NCBI GenBank assembly: GCA_034008185.1
Contig: CM067081.1
Location: 82,108,765 to 82,172,764 of the forward strand
From: Gorsachius magnificus
Taxonomy: Eukaryota; Chordata; Aves; Pelecaniformes; Ardeidae
DNA: 64,000 bases
Direction: 5' to 3'
Shown: piece by piece, positions 34,521-46,640 of the stretch
Layout: each line of letters opens with the position of its first letter
How positions within the stretch are numbered: the stretch's first letter is position 1
Notes under the pieces: model-generated
Database searches by the model: none
Seen by the model: only the letters and a program-made list of their open reading frames with translations
Told to the model about the DNA's origin: nothing
Translations under genes and position numbers: made by a program

Positions 34521-37500
34521 GTATGGGGGATCTGAGTGCCTGATTTTGCCCTCTGAAGTTCTGCTTTTTATTTATTTCAAGGAGATGGTTTCAACCCAAG
34601 AACTCTACATATTACATACACCATATTCGCTGGCCCCAGACGTTTCTTCCTCTGGTCTGCAGGTACGGCGTTTGACCACAGAAAAGGGAGAGGCCTATGG
34701 GATTCCAACCCTTGAGCTCTATAGCATCACCACCACCTTTTCAGCCCCATCTTCGGTCAACGGTCAGTGCCAAAGGAAATGCTAAGCATCAGAAAAGGCT
34801 TAAAACACGGGGCGTGTTTCAATAAACACGCCAAAGCGAAGAGTATGGAGGTGACCGGAAACCCCCAAGTGCATGGTAGAGAAGAAAAAGACTAGCAAAG
34901 GGAGAGATGCTAAACTTTGAGGAAACAGAACAGTTTAGGGACAGGGAGAAAACCATCAAGCCAGGAGGGTGAAGAATGCCCCAGAGGGAGAAGCCAGCGA
35001 GGGGAAAGAGTAAAGGTGAAGCTTTGCAGGTTGAACTCCTCTGACCTGGCAATCCAGTGCCGCCATCAAGGAGAGAGAGCCCGGCTCCTGTAACCCTCTT
35101 CATCCCCCACTCCCGGCCGCACGCTGCCACCGCCTCCCTTCCCTCTGCCTCGGTGTTTGTTGCAAACCAATGTGGCAAACGGAGCGCACGGTTCTCTTCC
35201 CATTTGGCAGGCTGCATCGGCTCTCCCAGGGAGGAGAGGAGTGCCGGGCCTGGCACAGAGGAAGGTGGGAGCTCGCCTAGTTGGGAGCAGGATACCGGGG
35301 GCAGAAGAGGAGCGGGCATGGAAGGACCTTTGCAGTAGTGACAGGTTCTTGCATTGGTGCAGCTGAGATGAAAAATAAAGAATATGCAAGCAGGAAAACG
35401 TAGCTGAACTTTTTACAGTGATAAGGAAAGAGGTATGGGCAACAACTTACGGTTTGGGGGGAAGCGGTGTCAACCCAGAAAAATGCAGGTTTACTGGATG
35501 CATTTTTTTTTTCTGTTTGCACAACTTGAAACATAGGGAGGAAAGATTTTTTAAGTATTTTCATTTATAAAATCTTGAAGGGTTTGTGTTAAATTTCAGC
35601 TATCAGAAATTTCATAGTACAGTTCGAGATTTTTGTGTACCTAGTAAGAAAATTTGAAACTAATTGCTAATTACAGAAGGTAAACAAAACCTTTCTGGAT
35701 TCTGCAAGCAGGTTACTATGGCTGTGGCTGGAAAGCTCGCTTACACTGGGTTTATGGTGGCCAAGGAGCCTCTCTGACTTCAAATTGCACAGGATTTGGA
35801 GCGCGCCCCTGGTCTGAAATTGGCAGTAACCGAGGGAGCTGTACCGCTCAGTACATGCTCACCATCAGCCATCCCTCTTTTAAGCCATTTAGCAACTAGG
35901 ATTAACATAGGGATCTTCAGGCAGTTCTGACTACCTCTTCCCCTTTTGCATTCCTTCCTTGTTCACATTGATTTATGATTCCTCCCTGGTGCGCCTTCCA
36001 AATTTCCTTCCTCCTCTATTTACCTGATAATGGCTACCCAAGGACCACGTGCAGCTCACTTGGGAAGGTGTAAACCTTCCGGGTCGGCTTCTTTTAACAG
36101 GTGGCACAAGGCGTAACAGTTAATTTCCAGCATATTCACTCCAAGGCTACTCAATCAAGAGAAAACAATACAAACCGGAAAAAATTCAGTAATTAATTTA
36201 AAATCATTTCCATTGTACGAGGTACTGCTTTCCTTGTGTTTATTTTTAATGCTTTCCCTGGCTCGCATTGTGGTTGTTACCTTACGCTGCTTTAAGAGGC
36301 TGTAACCGATGCTTTACACCTGCAAATGCAGATTACAGTAAAACCTTCAGTAAAAACCTTCACTCCTTCCGTCCTATTTATCATGTGTTGTTGACAACAG
36401 CCAAGAAGAATGAACAACGTTTCAGCTGAAATTTAGTTGCTTCCAACAGAGCAGCTGGGAAATGAGTAGGTAATTGAATTTTACTGTGCTTTTCATTAAT
36501 GAAGCCAGGTTTTGTTTTTCCAATATTACTCTCTGAACCGAGTGCTTTCTCAACACTAATTGCTATTAAACAAAGGAAACTAGCTATACAGTTGCAGGCA
36601 GCACACAATTATGAAATTGGGGAGAAGTGACTTCTCTACTTCTCTGCCACGACTCCTGGAACTAGTGACTCAAGCTGTCTGATGTCACGTCAGATGAGGT
36701 AGGAAAAAGTTTCCAAACCCACCCTTGTTGCGGGAGGAAAGCCAGCTTGGTCCTTACGGCAGCAATGGATTTGTCTCACCTAAATGTAAACATCTACGGT
36801 CTCCATCTGGGCTTATCACCCTAGACCACAGGAAGAAGCCGACACATCTGGCTGACAATGTGTGTCATTCCAAGTAGACAGCTAAAATAGGCCACATAAA
36901 TTGAAGTGCCGGCTTCTCCTCCGGTGGGAGTCCCTGACAATTAGTTCAGATGGCTGCCCTTCAGGCATCTGCAGTTATGGGAGGGGAAGCCCACCTGGGA
37001 GCCGCGCTGTGGAATCAGCCTTTGAATCATACTTTGACTTTCAGAAAAGTCCTTACTAGTCTCAGCATCTTGATTCTTTTCATTCTGGAAAGTAGGGGCT
37101 ACCGTACTTGCTGGGTAAAAAAAACCCAAAAAACAGTCGACATCTTCAGGTGAAAAAGCTTCAAGCAAGCATGAAGGTCTTGTTTGTTTGACCTTTCTAA
37201 CAGCACATGAGTGCAGCTTCCACGCAGAGCTAACTCCAAATCTGGAAAAGACTTGCCTCTGTGGCTGCTGCACCAGGGCCAAGAGTGATACTGGCAGCAC
37301 ACTTCTTCCTCGGGGAATTAGCACTTTTCTTATTCTGGCCAAATGTTCATTCGGTCATTACAAGTTACAGTCTAAGTCTATTTCCCAAGCAAAAGAGAGA
37401 GGAAAGCTGACAGAGATGTAAATCAAATGCATAAAGCTCTATAAACAAAGCCTAGAAACTAAGGAATCAGAACTCGGGGAGAATACACTGCAAAAATCCT

Positions 37501-39398
37501 TTGTTCAGAACTAACTACTTTTTTTTTTTTTCAGTATTTATTTGCTATCTATCAAAATATGTTGATAGTTTCTCACTGGTTTGTAACAGAACTAAGGGAA
37601 ATAGTGCTTAATGCCCATGAAGAATGAAGTGCCATCTCGCTCGCGGAGATGCCTTTTCACAGCAGTGACAGAAATCTTCTTAGACAAAAGAAATCCTATT
37701 TAGAAAGAACTCGATGGCTGTGATTTCCTAGATGTCTGAAAGCCCTTTACACGAGATCTCATGTGCCAGAAGAGCATGAGACTGTTGCAGCTCTTGAGGA
37801 GCACAGTTGCCCGAGCGTTGCTCATACTGGTGGAGCAGAAGTCAGCACTTCATTCTTCGGGAGCAGGTACAAAGCAGCCTGTGTCCCTTCCCCAGACACG
37901 AGCCCCCATCTTAGGGCTTGCACCAGGTGGTGCACGCCACGAGGAACTGCACCCTGCGCATGCCCACGGGATACTCCCGCGCTGGACAACTCTGAGAAGC
38001 CCAAGAGGGCAAGCCGGACGCCAGATTACTAACTCAAACCTGTAAACTGTGCTACCCGGAAGGGCAGGAGGAGCAGGTTTTTTTCTTAGGAATGGCATCA
38101 GTAAGCATCTAGAGGGGGGGCCGACCCTCCACTCTTCCCCATGCCCTCTGCCTGTGGTCGGAGCCGGAGCTGCTGGAGCTGCTGCTGCTGCCTGATGGGG
38201 CACCACGTGGGAAGGAGCAGCGGCAACCCAAGAGTAGCCCCATGGGAAGGTGAGATTCAAGACGACATGCCCCAGGGGCCAAAACCAGCTCTTCTGCTAA
38301 GCACTCGGTACAAGAAATGCACAACTCGCTGAGCAATCACAAGGGATACCTTTTCCCTGAGGAAACTACTAGCAAGCATCCTGGAGTGTGCTAGCACTGG
38401 TGTGTCACCAGAATTTCACTCAGGTATTTAATTCTAGTTGACACGTTCGTAATTTTTTTCATCCAATAAATCACTACACTGTTTAATTTATAGGCCACTC
38501 CGTATATACTATGTAATCTCTAGGCCAAGGATGTTCTGTATTTGATCGTGCACATTACTGCACTGCCAGTTATCAGCAGCTTGGCAAAGAAATTTAATCT
38601 AAAAGACTTGTCTTTTAGAAGAAGGTCAAATTACTTTGCATCCCCTGTGTTTGCACGTTGGTCTATCTCCAGCAACAGTGAAAATTCACTAGAATACCTT
38701 TAAACTAAAACTCCAAACTAACTTGTAAATCAAAAATATGACCCTCTCACATAGCACAACATAGTTTTTCAACAAAAATTAGCATTTACCTGGTGGGTCA
38801 CTAGAATTCAATTGGGTTTTAAAGTTGCAGAAGCAGCTACCAGTTATCCTGCCATCTTTTTCTCCCCTCAAAGGCTGCAATTTAAATAAATGGGACCACT
38901 CACTGCTTCATGTGAAGATAAATGACAGTTTCAGGCCTAATTTTGTTTTTTTGTAATGTTTCGTTTTCCTTGCTGACAGAAAAAGCTAAAAAGGCAGACA
39001 GGAATAAGGTGAAAAAAATGAAGGGGGGGAGGGGGGAAGAAGGAGAAAAAAAAAAAGGAAGCAAACATAACTTCCAGGTTTAGAGTTTCAAAACAGCTTA
39101 AGGGGCTTAAGCATACAAGCCAAAGATCTCAGTGAAGTCTCATATCTGTAAATGATACACATCTGGAAACACAACAATTCACTGGAAGATGTCTCTAGTT
39201 CCTGCAAGCGGGTAGATCGCCATGTATTTCCTTCCTTGTTTATCTCCTTGCAACTCACATTCGCTGTAAACTGCATTACTGGGCTGAGCTCTCACTAGCA
39301 ATTATCCTTCTCCCTAAAATGCCTTCCGAGAACTGGAGAGGGAGAAAAGCACAATTTTCTTCCATTACATATGACTTTTACAGAAATTGCAGCTATAT
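34521..39398. other. Intergenic-looking, no supported gene
   Basis: Mixed composition with GC-richer patches at about 35,040-35,340 and 37,750-38,250. The latter includes a short GCTGCTGCTG run near 38,175-38,192. A T13 run ending in CAG lies at about 37,519-37,534, and a G/A-rich patch at 39,024-39,060. Overlapping short open frames on both strands in the GC-rich patches are not convincing. Confidence 0.45.
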
Positions 39399-39416
39399 AA
39401 AAAAAAAAAAAAAAAA
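39399..39416. repeat. Poly(A) run, 18 bases
   Basis: Homopolymer A tract following CTATAT. Confidence 0.9.
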
Positions 39417-39493
39417 TGTAAAAAACACTAACTTGAAACAAATTGGCTACAGACTTGCTCGCTCTCACTGGAAAGAGGAATGCTTATCAACAG

Positions 39494-39538
39494 CAGATAG
39501 AAGCATGGGCCAACAGATAGAAGCATGGGCTTCTATCT
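39494..39538. repeat. 20-bp tandem duplication ending in a hairpin
   Basis: CAGATAGAAGCATGGGC occurs at 39,494-39,510 and again at 39,514-39,530 (period 20). The second copy forms a perfect inverted repeat: AGATAGAAG (39,515-39,523) pairs with CTTCTATCT (39,530-39,538) across a 6-base loop. Confidence 0.85.
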
Positions 39539-42500
39539 AAATTTACCATCTGGGTATTTGACAAGAATTTAGGAGGGGGAAGGGCTCTTTAACAAACCTA
39601 AAGTTTATTGAAAACTCTTCCGTGGACAGTATGGGACTGTTAAAATCCATTCAGTGTGCAGAGTAATAGCTACACAATAAAACCTCCCAAGAAGTAATGT
39701 GACTACTGTACATTTTGATTTAATGTTGTAATTCATAAACCAGCTTTGCAGTGTAAAAGTAATTATTTCAAGACTGGAACAAGGCCAAGCCACTTGTGAC
39801 CAACAATAATAATATTCATAATGTTAACAAACCTCTTCAAATGAAGTCATCGTTTAATATGTTTCAGGCTATATGTGAAGTGGTTACAAACATCATGTTT
39901 TTGTAGTTGTCAATAATTTGGGGACCATGTAAGCAGATGGACCTCGTGTTCTTCTGTTCTGGATTTCAACTGCAAATTAAGAGGGCATTATTATTCACAG
40001 TATTCAGTGGAGCTGGTTGGAAAGCTGGTGTTCCACTTGAGAAGAAACTTTGCTTTTCAAGATTTGACTTTCACCCGATTGAGTCTAAAGCCAACATTTT
40101 AGAACTTCTTGTGAACTCTAAATTCTTAGGCTTTTCTGAGCCAGAAGAAGTCAAACCATGAAGTCGTCTGCCTGGTTAGCAAGGAGCCCGACAAAAATTC
40201 CCCTTTTCGCTGAGCCCTGGGGGAGCGCTCATGCAAACCACCCTGGAGTGACAGTCCCTGGGAGGCATCCCAGTACATCTCAACTCCAGGGCAGGGAGCC
40301 TGGGAAGCCAGAACGCCAGCCTGGGAACTACTATGGAATTAGGACTTGCCACAGTCCTGCAATGGCCTGAGGTCTTGGCACTGGCAAGTTGTGGGGCTGT
40401 GCCATCTCCGGCCGTGCCAAGCCCTGGCCGGCAGCCTGCCCTACGGCCGGGGAGCACTTATGCCAGGCAGCCTGCATTAGAAATGGGAAGCCAGAATTTT
40501 CAGGACCACCGGATCTTGGTTGGGATCACTGGAAGGACTTAACCAAAGATACACACTCTGAGTCAGTCCCGGGCCTTGGGCTGTGGGACAGCCCAGGGGG
40601 ATTTTCTGAGAGTCACAAGCCCAGAGTCTCCGTGCAGCCTACTTGTAACCCAGGGATAGGTTTCCTGGAGTGATCAGAAGTGGATTCAAGAAGTTGCAAA
40701 TGAAATATTCGAAGGCCAGCAAATTGGCTTTTTCCATTGCGGCAAACTTCTACTCATTACTGCGATTAATGGCTTTTGAAACATTTCTTCTTTTGTATTT
40801 ATAAAATGGAATCATATGTGATGGCCTCACACCCTGAGTTCCTTATGAGGCATTTTAAACTTGTATATGTGGCTGTCCACCAAGCTAACACTGAGTATTT
40901 TTACAGTGTGCCCTAGCAATTTACATTCACAGTCTGGTTTTGCTCTGAAGAACAGGTACGGTTACAATTTCACTGTACAGAGTTCTGGGGGCTTCGAGTG
41001 GTAATGAGTTTTATTTGAGCATCATTTTCCCTGACTAGAAGTCCATTGTTGTTTTCACCTCGAGGCTGCAGAAGCATCAAAGCATATTTGTTTTCTAGTA
41101 AGAAACTTCCATCACCTAATGATTCAGGCATAAAAGTTCCCCTGACCTGTCACGACAAGTGAGAGAGCATATGAGGGAACTGACTTCAGCACTCAAAGGC
41201 AAGATGGGGAAATGCAGAATCTTAAACAGTCTGAATGACTCTTACCCTAAGCCTGAAAACATTGTGAATTAGGTAGGGGAAAAAACCCACAACAGCAACC
41301 ACGTCCAAGTGTTCCATGTGAGATTCATCTCTGGATTCAGATAGCTACCTCTCAGTGCCTCTGCATGAGTTAGGTGTCTTGGTCCCCGTTACAGTCACTG
41401 AAGACAGCCAATACAGCCGAAAGAGTTTGGGAAATGTCGGTCTAAAGCAAATGCCGCGTTTAATCTGCTGAATGCATTTCCAGGCCCAGCTGAGGACGCT
41501 GTCTGTGCGTGCCCACCTGTAGGAGCTGCCATTGTGGGGACATCCATGTGCAGAGCCCTACAACCAGCTGTGCTACCCAAAGGAAAGAATGACTGTTTTA
41601 AATACCTTCTGTCCAGCTGGCTGGGTAGCCTGTTTCAACGGTCACGTGTTCCCAAAATATAAACCAAAATGCGCTCAGGTGGGAGCCTGGGGAAGGGACT
41701 TGCAAGAAGGCCTGTCTTACATGTCCAGGCAAAACGGATTACTACCTTACCCAAGAGGATTCATGGACTAACTCAGTACTGAGCAGTGCACATTACTGGA
41801 AACGCAGCCCAGTAAACGTACAGCAAAAGGCACATTTATGGCACTTTTGTTCTCCCCTGCAGTACTCGTGACAACAGTTGCACCAGACGTGGCTGCTGTG
41901 CTGTAAAGGTGGCATCTCACCCTCACAAGTTAGTACTCATGCTGAAAGCAGTGCGTTTAACTGAAGGGTTATAGCATCTTAGTGCTCACAACTGCTTCCC
42001 AGTTGCATTCAGCGAAAGGCTAAATCACCCGGCGCTTGGGCATCTGGTGCTCCCTGTTACCTGGAAACTGGAGCCCTGAGTGCAAGCACTGTTGAGAAAG
42101 TGATTTTAAAAAAGCAACAGGAACATGAAAGCACGATTCATATAAGACAGGCACCGTCGTCCAAGCAGTTTCTCTGCTTGCGGAGCTGTATTGTTTTAAG
42201 CTGCAGGATCTTTTACTGACGTAAGTATACCGAATCCCTCATAGCTTGGGTGCAGTTATTCCCGTATATCCCAAACTGGGGCTATTCCCTTTGCAGATGT
42301 GGGAGGAAAGTGAAAGCAGGGAACAGCCCGCAGTCTCCCAGATCCAGGGATCCAGGGGTGGTATACCCGCAAGGATGAGAATGACACTTAGGCTAATCTG
42401 GGAGGGGAAGATCCCCCCAGGCAAAATAGTTTGGGAAAGGCTGGGCTGTATAAAAATACTGGCCTATTCTCAGGCAATTGTTTTGGAAAAAGGTAAGCTA

Positions 42501-43144
42501 TGAATTGAAAGCACTACAGCTATTCCTGAAGAATCCCCCAGGAGCCTGCTCTCCTTCTGCAATGAGGACGCCCAGTTCCTTTGTAGTTAAATTCTTCTCA
42601 AGTGACTTCTCTTGCTTTAACTGTCCCCGTAAGACTCACAAAAATGCACGGACAGAAAAGGCCTTGGAAATTCACCGCAGTTTTACTCTAGCTTGATAAT
42701 ACCGGTGATTTCAATGAAGCCAGCATAAGGGAAAGCGGGGAATAGTGCAGCAGTGAAGCAGAGCCATGCTCTTTTTCCCCCCTCTTTGTCCTTCTCCCTT
42801 GATCGAAAAGTTGAGGGGAAATCTTGGAAGTGGTCCTGTATGCAATTTGTGCTCCTAAGCAGAGCCAGAATGCTGGGAGCCAAGCACTGGGCTGAAGCTC
42901 CAAACTTTCACTGTTTATATTGAAGCCTATATTCACTGGCTGCAGGAGTTTCAGGCCGTTTCTCCCCACACAACAGCTGGGAGGTATCAAAGCCCTGGCG
43001 AGCTATCCACCCATTCACCTCCAGTTAGACCAAGCGTCCGCAAGATGCTGAGAACACCAGAGAGCATTAAGGAAAAGGAATTCATCCGCATGGGACAAAG
43101 AATTTCAGCTGTTTACAACTTCCTGCTCTCTAATGTTTATTTCT
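39539..43144. other. Intergenic-looking, no supported gene
   Basis: GC-richer at about 40,160-40,640 and mixed elsewhere. No repeat family or exon that I can support. Confidence 0.45.
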
Positions 43145-43173
43145 CCCGCCCCCTCCCCCCCCCCCAGCCCCCC
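43145..43173. repeat. C-rich tract, minus-strand G-quadruplex candidate
   Basis: C-runs of about 5, 11 and 6 bases are separated by single T and AG interruptions. The minus strand is correspondingly G-rich and could fold into a quadruplex, the plus strand into an i-motif. Confidence 0.75.
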
Positions 43174-44869
43174 GATTAATATCTGCCTCCGTCTGGGGTA
43201 CCTCGTAGCGACAGAGTTAATGAAAACCCAAGCCGCATTCCAAGGATGGCAATACAGAATGAGAGCGACCTCAGCATTGTTTTGTTAAGATCTCAAATTG
43301 CCAATATGGCAAAATGAAGTAATGTGCTCTGTCAACACGTAGTATGCTCTATAAATGGGATCGCCTGTTCATCTCTTAGTAAAACATGCAGAAAAGCACT
43401 ATTTGATCAGCCTTAGAGCAGCTGACTGCTCGCTTCAGCTTCTTCCTTAAGATTTATTTGGAGCATGAAACTGCTGAAAGTCTCCAGTGAGTAGAAAAGA
43501 CAAGAAGATATATCAAAAAAAATTAAAACATATTTACAAATAGCCCTCACGTCATGTGTCTGGTCTTGAGTTAGCATTTCTTTATCAGTGGAATTAAATC
43601 AAAAGTTAGCTAAAAGCACTGAATGCTGAAAATTTATTTCCATGGACTTCAGTATTAATTTATAAAACTGTTACATCTTTTTACAAACAAAAGATGACTT
43701 AGTTAGCTTAGAAACCTCAGACAGGTTTCATAAATTTATAGACAGCTTTCAGATTGAATTTTGCTGATCCAGGCTTCTTAGGCGGAGTTTATGGAGCCAG
43801 ACTCGTCATATGAGCTATTTCTATAAGCCTCAGGTAAATATACACAGGGTTCATGTTGTTAGAGAAAGTGTTTTTTTCTCTTCTAAAAAATTTAAGTTAA
43901 TCTTAAGCAAAACCAAAAGTTCATTCAGTACATTTTGCATTTGTTATTTTTGATCCATTTTGGGAAGCATTTTCCTTCCACAGATCTACACTGCCCCTGC
44001 TTCTCTCAAACTCACTTTAACTCGTTCATTTCTTTTACCACTCTGCTTCATAGCCTTGCTGCTCTGGCCCCTGAGCTAGAGCCAGCTAGATGGCCCAGCT
44101 GGAGAAAGGAAAACAGGGCTTTCAGGTATTTCCTTCTCCTTCTCCCCAGCCAGCAGCGCTCATGCCTTCCCTTCCCTGCATGTGTGCTTTAACTCAAGTC
44201 CCAGAGACAGTTGGACCTGTATTGCAAAATCAATTAATTTGGAAGGGTAAGTTTTTACTCATGTAGCTGAAGTCCTGATGTGGATGCAATTGCAGGGATC
44301 ATATGGATATGTTTTATTTCCTCTTCCATTCAAAATTGCTATGGACATCTCTAGTGGCTTTATAAGGATATCACTCTGTCTGTAATAACAGGGTTCCCCA
44401 GTTTTCAGCATACATAAAGCTGTAATTTGTAAACTCGATAGCCCAAGTGATACCTCTTATTTAAGACCTCAGTTTAGTAACGGTCTTTCAATGAAATGTC
44501 ATGTAAAAGTTTACCCATAAAACTCAGACTGAAGTACTCAAAGGCAGATATCAAAGCTAGGAATCAAAGGATCTGTAGCTTCCCCTTCAGGTAGACATGT
44601 GCCTAGCAGCGAGATGGGAAAATGTCCCTCTCCCTGGTTTAATCTATAACATCTCTCCATCCGCCATTGGTACTAAGCTGAAATTTGCAAAGCAATTCAG
44701 GTTTTTTTCCACTAAATTACGATATAGTATACTCACTACAGGTAAAGGTTTGTTACTAAATTTGCTAAATCTTTCTATGACAGAGAATGTGAGAAAAGAT
44801 AGTGCTAGCAAACAAAGAATGAAGAAATGGATATGGCAATGCAAGAGGGATGACCAAGCTTCTTGATCA
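43174..44869. other. Intergenic-looking, AT-rich
   Basis: No supported feature. The stretch from about 43,200 to 43,440 has balanced composition and no repeats and might be conserved non-coding DNA, but that cannot be judged from one sequence. Confidence 0.4.
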
Positions 44870-45830
44870 TTGATTGGAAATGGACACCTTGATGTGACCA
44901 ATGCCCCCAACTCAAGGATCCTTTGGAGCAGGATCCAAAGCCTGTTGGAGCAGCTCTCAGAGATGAAGACGCAATGGCCAGGAGCTCCCACTGCTCCTCT
45001 CTGGGACAGCACTAAATTGGACACACAGCTGAGGACCGAGCTGACCCAGCCATGTTGCCCGAGCAATCCCTGTTGGCTTAGCTCTACTCACAGCAGAGGA
45101 TGCGGATCAGACCCTGTGCCAGCACAACTTCACTGCTGGCCTTACTATGAAATTATGGCACTTGAACTGTCCCACGAGGATTGGAGAGCCTGGCTGCAAG
45201 CCCACAAGAGACTCCAAAGAAAAGGAGAACAATGTTCACATGAGGAGAGACGCAGGCAGGTTGTCTGAGATGGAAAAGATAGGGTTTCACTTTTTGTTGG
45301 TACTTGTGAGAAGGCAGGCAGCAGTATTCTGCCGCTGATGGTGCCCAGGCCTGATGTTGTTCTGCAGATGAACACTCCAACAATGTACCCGAAACAACAA
45401 AGTCATGGCTGAAAAACGCCCGTGACACGCTCTTCTGCTCCCTCAGGCTCCCAGCTGTACCAGCACAAGAAGTTCTCTTGTGATACTGGGTGAATAATCA
45501 CTGTCCTAACAGAAATTACTGATCCCATGGGTCCACAGAGAGAAAGATTTTTATGCTGCTCCTTGTTTCATTACAAGCAAAAGCATCTTGGCTTGCTTGA
45601 ATGGTTTACGCTGATAGTTGGAGAAGATTTGACTGATATCTTGCTTGAACCATAAGCAGCCGGCTTCCACACATGCTGGTCTGTTGGTACCTCTGAGACC
45701 TACCAGCACAGTACAGGGATGAACAGATGGTTGTGGTGACCTGTTCCATCAGCCTAGAGGGATTCAGAAGATGATGCCTGTATATGTCTGTCTACCATCT
45801 GGATTATTCCAATAAATGGGATGATTTTTA
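44870..45830 (+). other. Possible non-coding transcript 3' end or old repeat
   Basis: A plus-strand open stretch of 132 codons (44,870-45,268) is followed by about 550 bases without coding character. A canonical AATAAA lies at 45,811-45,816 after TGGATTATTCC. This could be a terminal exon of a long non-coding RNA or a decayed mobile element with a polyadenylation signal. The protein reading is not recognisable. Confidence 0.25.
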
Positions 45831-46116
45831 GACTGCTGTAGTTACCCTACTGAACTATGAATGAATGCTTTTGGTATTGTGTTACTTTAATTCAAAACCA
45901 TTGTGAAGCATCCAAAGTGCAATACAAATCTCCCTCTTCCTCTTTATTTAATCACAGGCTGCTGACAATGGCTGTGATTCAAGGTAGCAGCTAACTACTC
46001 ACATAGCTTTGAGTATGTTTGTAGTCCAAAGACTGACCGTACATTCAAAGCTCTGTACATGCTTAAATGTTTGTCTAAATCTAAGTCTAACTTGATTTTT
46101 TTCCCTGTGATTATTT
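45831..46116. other. Nothing recognised
   Basis: AT-rich sequence without visible features. Confidence 0.5.
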
Positions 46117-46640
46117 TCAAAGCCTTTCAAAGTGAATCCCACAGTGACCCCTGGAAATGAAAACCGTGGGATTCTTCCTGCTCTCTTGTGGAAAACTGCT
46201 CCTGAACCAAAGGCAGAGAAAGCTATGCACCTCTGGGTGTTGTATCAAAGCCATATCTGCTGCGTCCAGGGTGACCTCAGGTCCAGCTAAGGGTCTCAGA
46301 TGGAGAAGCCATTCCTCAGGCATATTATTTCAACTGGCAGAAAGCCGTGGCACAAGTTCACAGAGAAAACCTTCCATATTGCCCCTTCTGTCGCGACCTT
46401 TTATCAGTTCCTCTGGATTCACCTCCGAAATACCATCCAATGAGTAGAGTGTTTCACTTGGCACCGTGAAGTGTGTGATCCCCACCCGCAGGTGCAGCAC
46501 AACAAACGTGGCAGGAGGTACCAGAGCACGAACCATGGTGCCCACCCTATGGAGGCTAAGAACAACGTGGCAGTTCTGCTGCTCGAGGGCTGTCGTGACA
46601 CACAGACCTACGCTCTACCATTTTCGGTGGGAATCCAACC
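46117..46640 (-). other. Two consecutive minus-strand open stretches, possibly decayed coding DNA
   Basis: On the minus strand, open codons from 46,545 to 46,330 (with VLHLRVGITHFTVPSETLYS and DGISEVNPEELIKGRDRRG) are followed directly by a second open stretch at 46,323-46,117 (with GPEVTLDAADMALIQHPEV). Residue composition looks more protein-like than the surroundings. No family is recognised and no splice sites clearly bound it. It may be a pseudogene fragment, an old element's coding remnant, or chance. Confidence 0.25.

Noticed and set aside
44870..46640. Endogenous retrovirus or LTR pair
   Set aside because: An AATAAA and some open frames are present, but I found no paired terminal repeats, primer-binding site or polypurine tract, and no recognisable retroviral protein motif.
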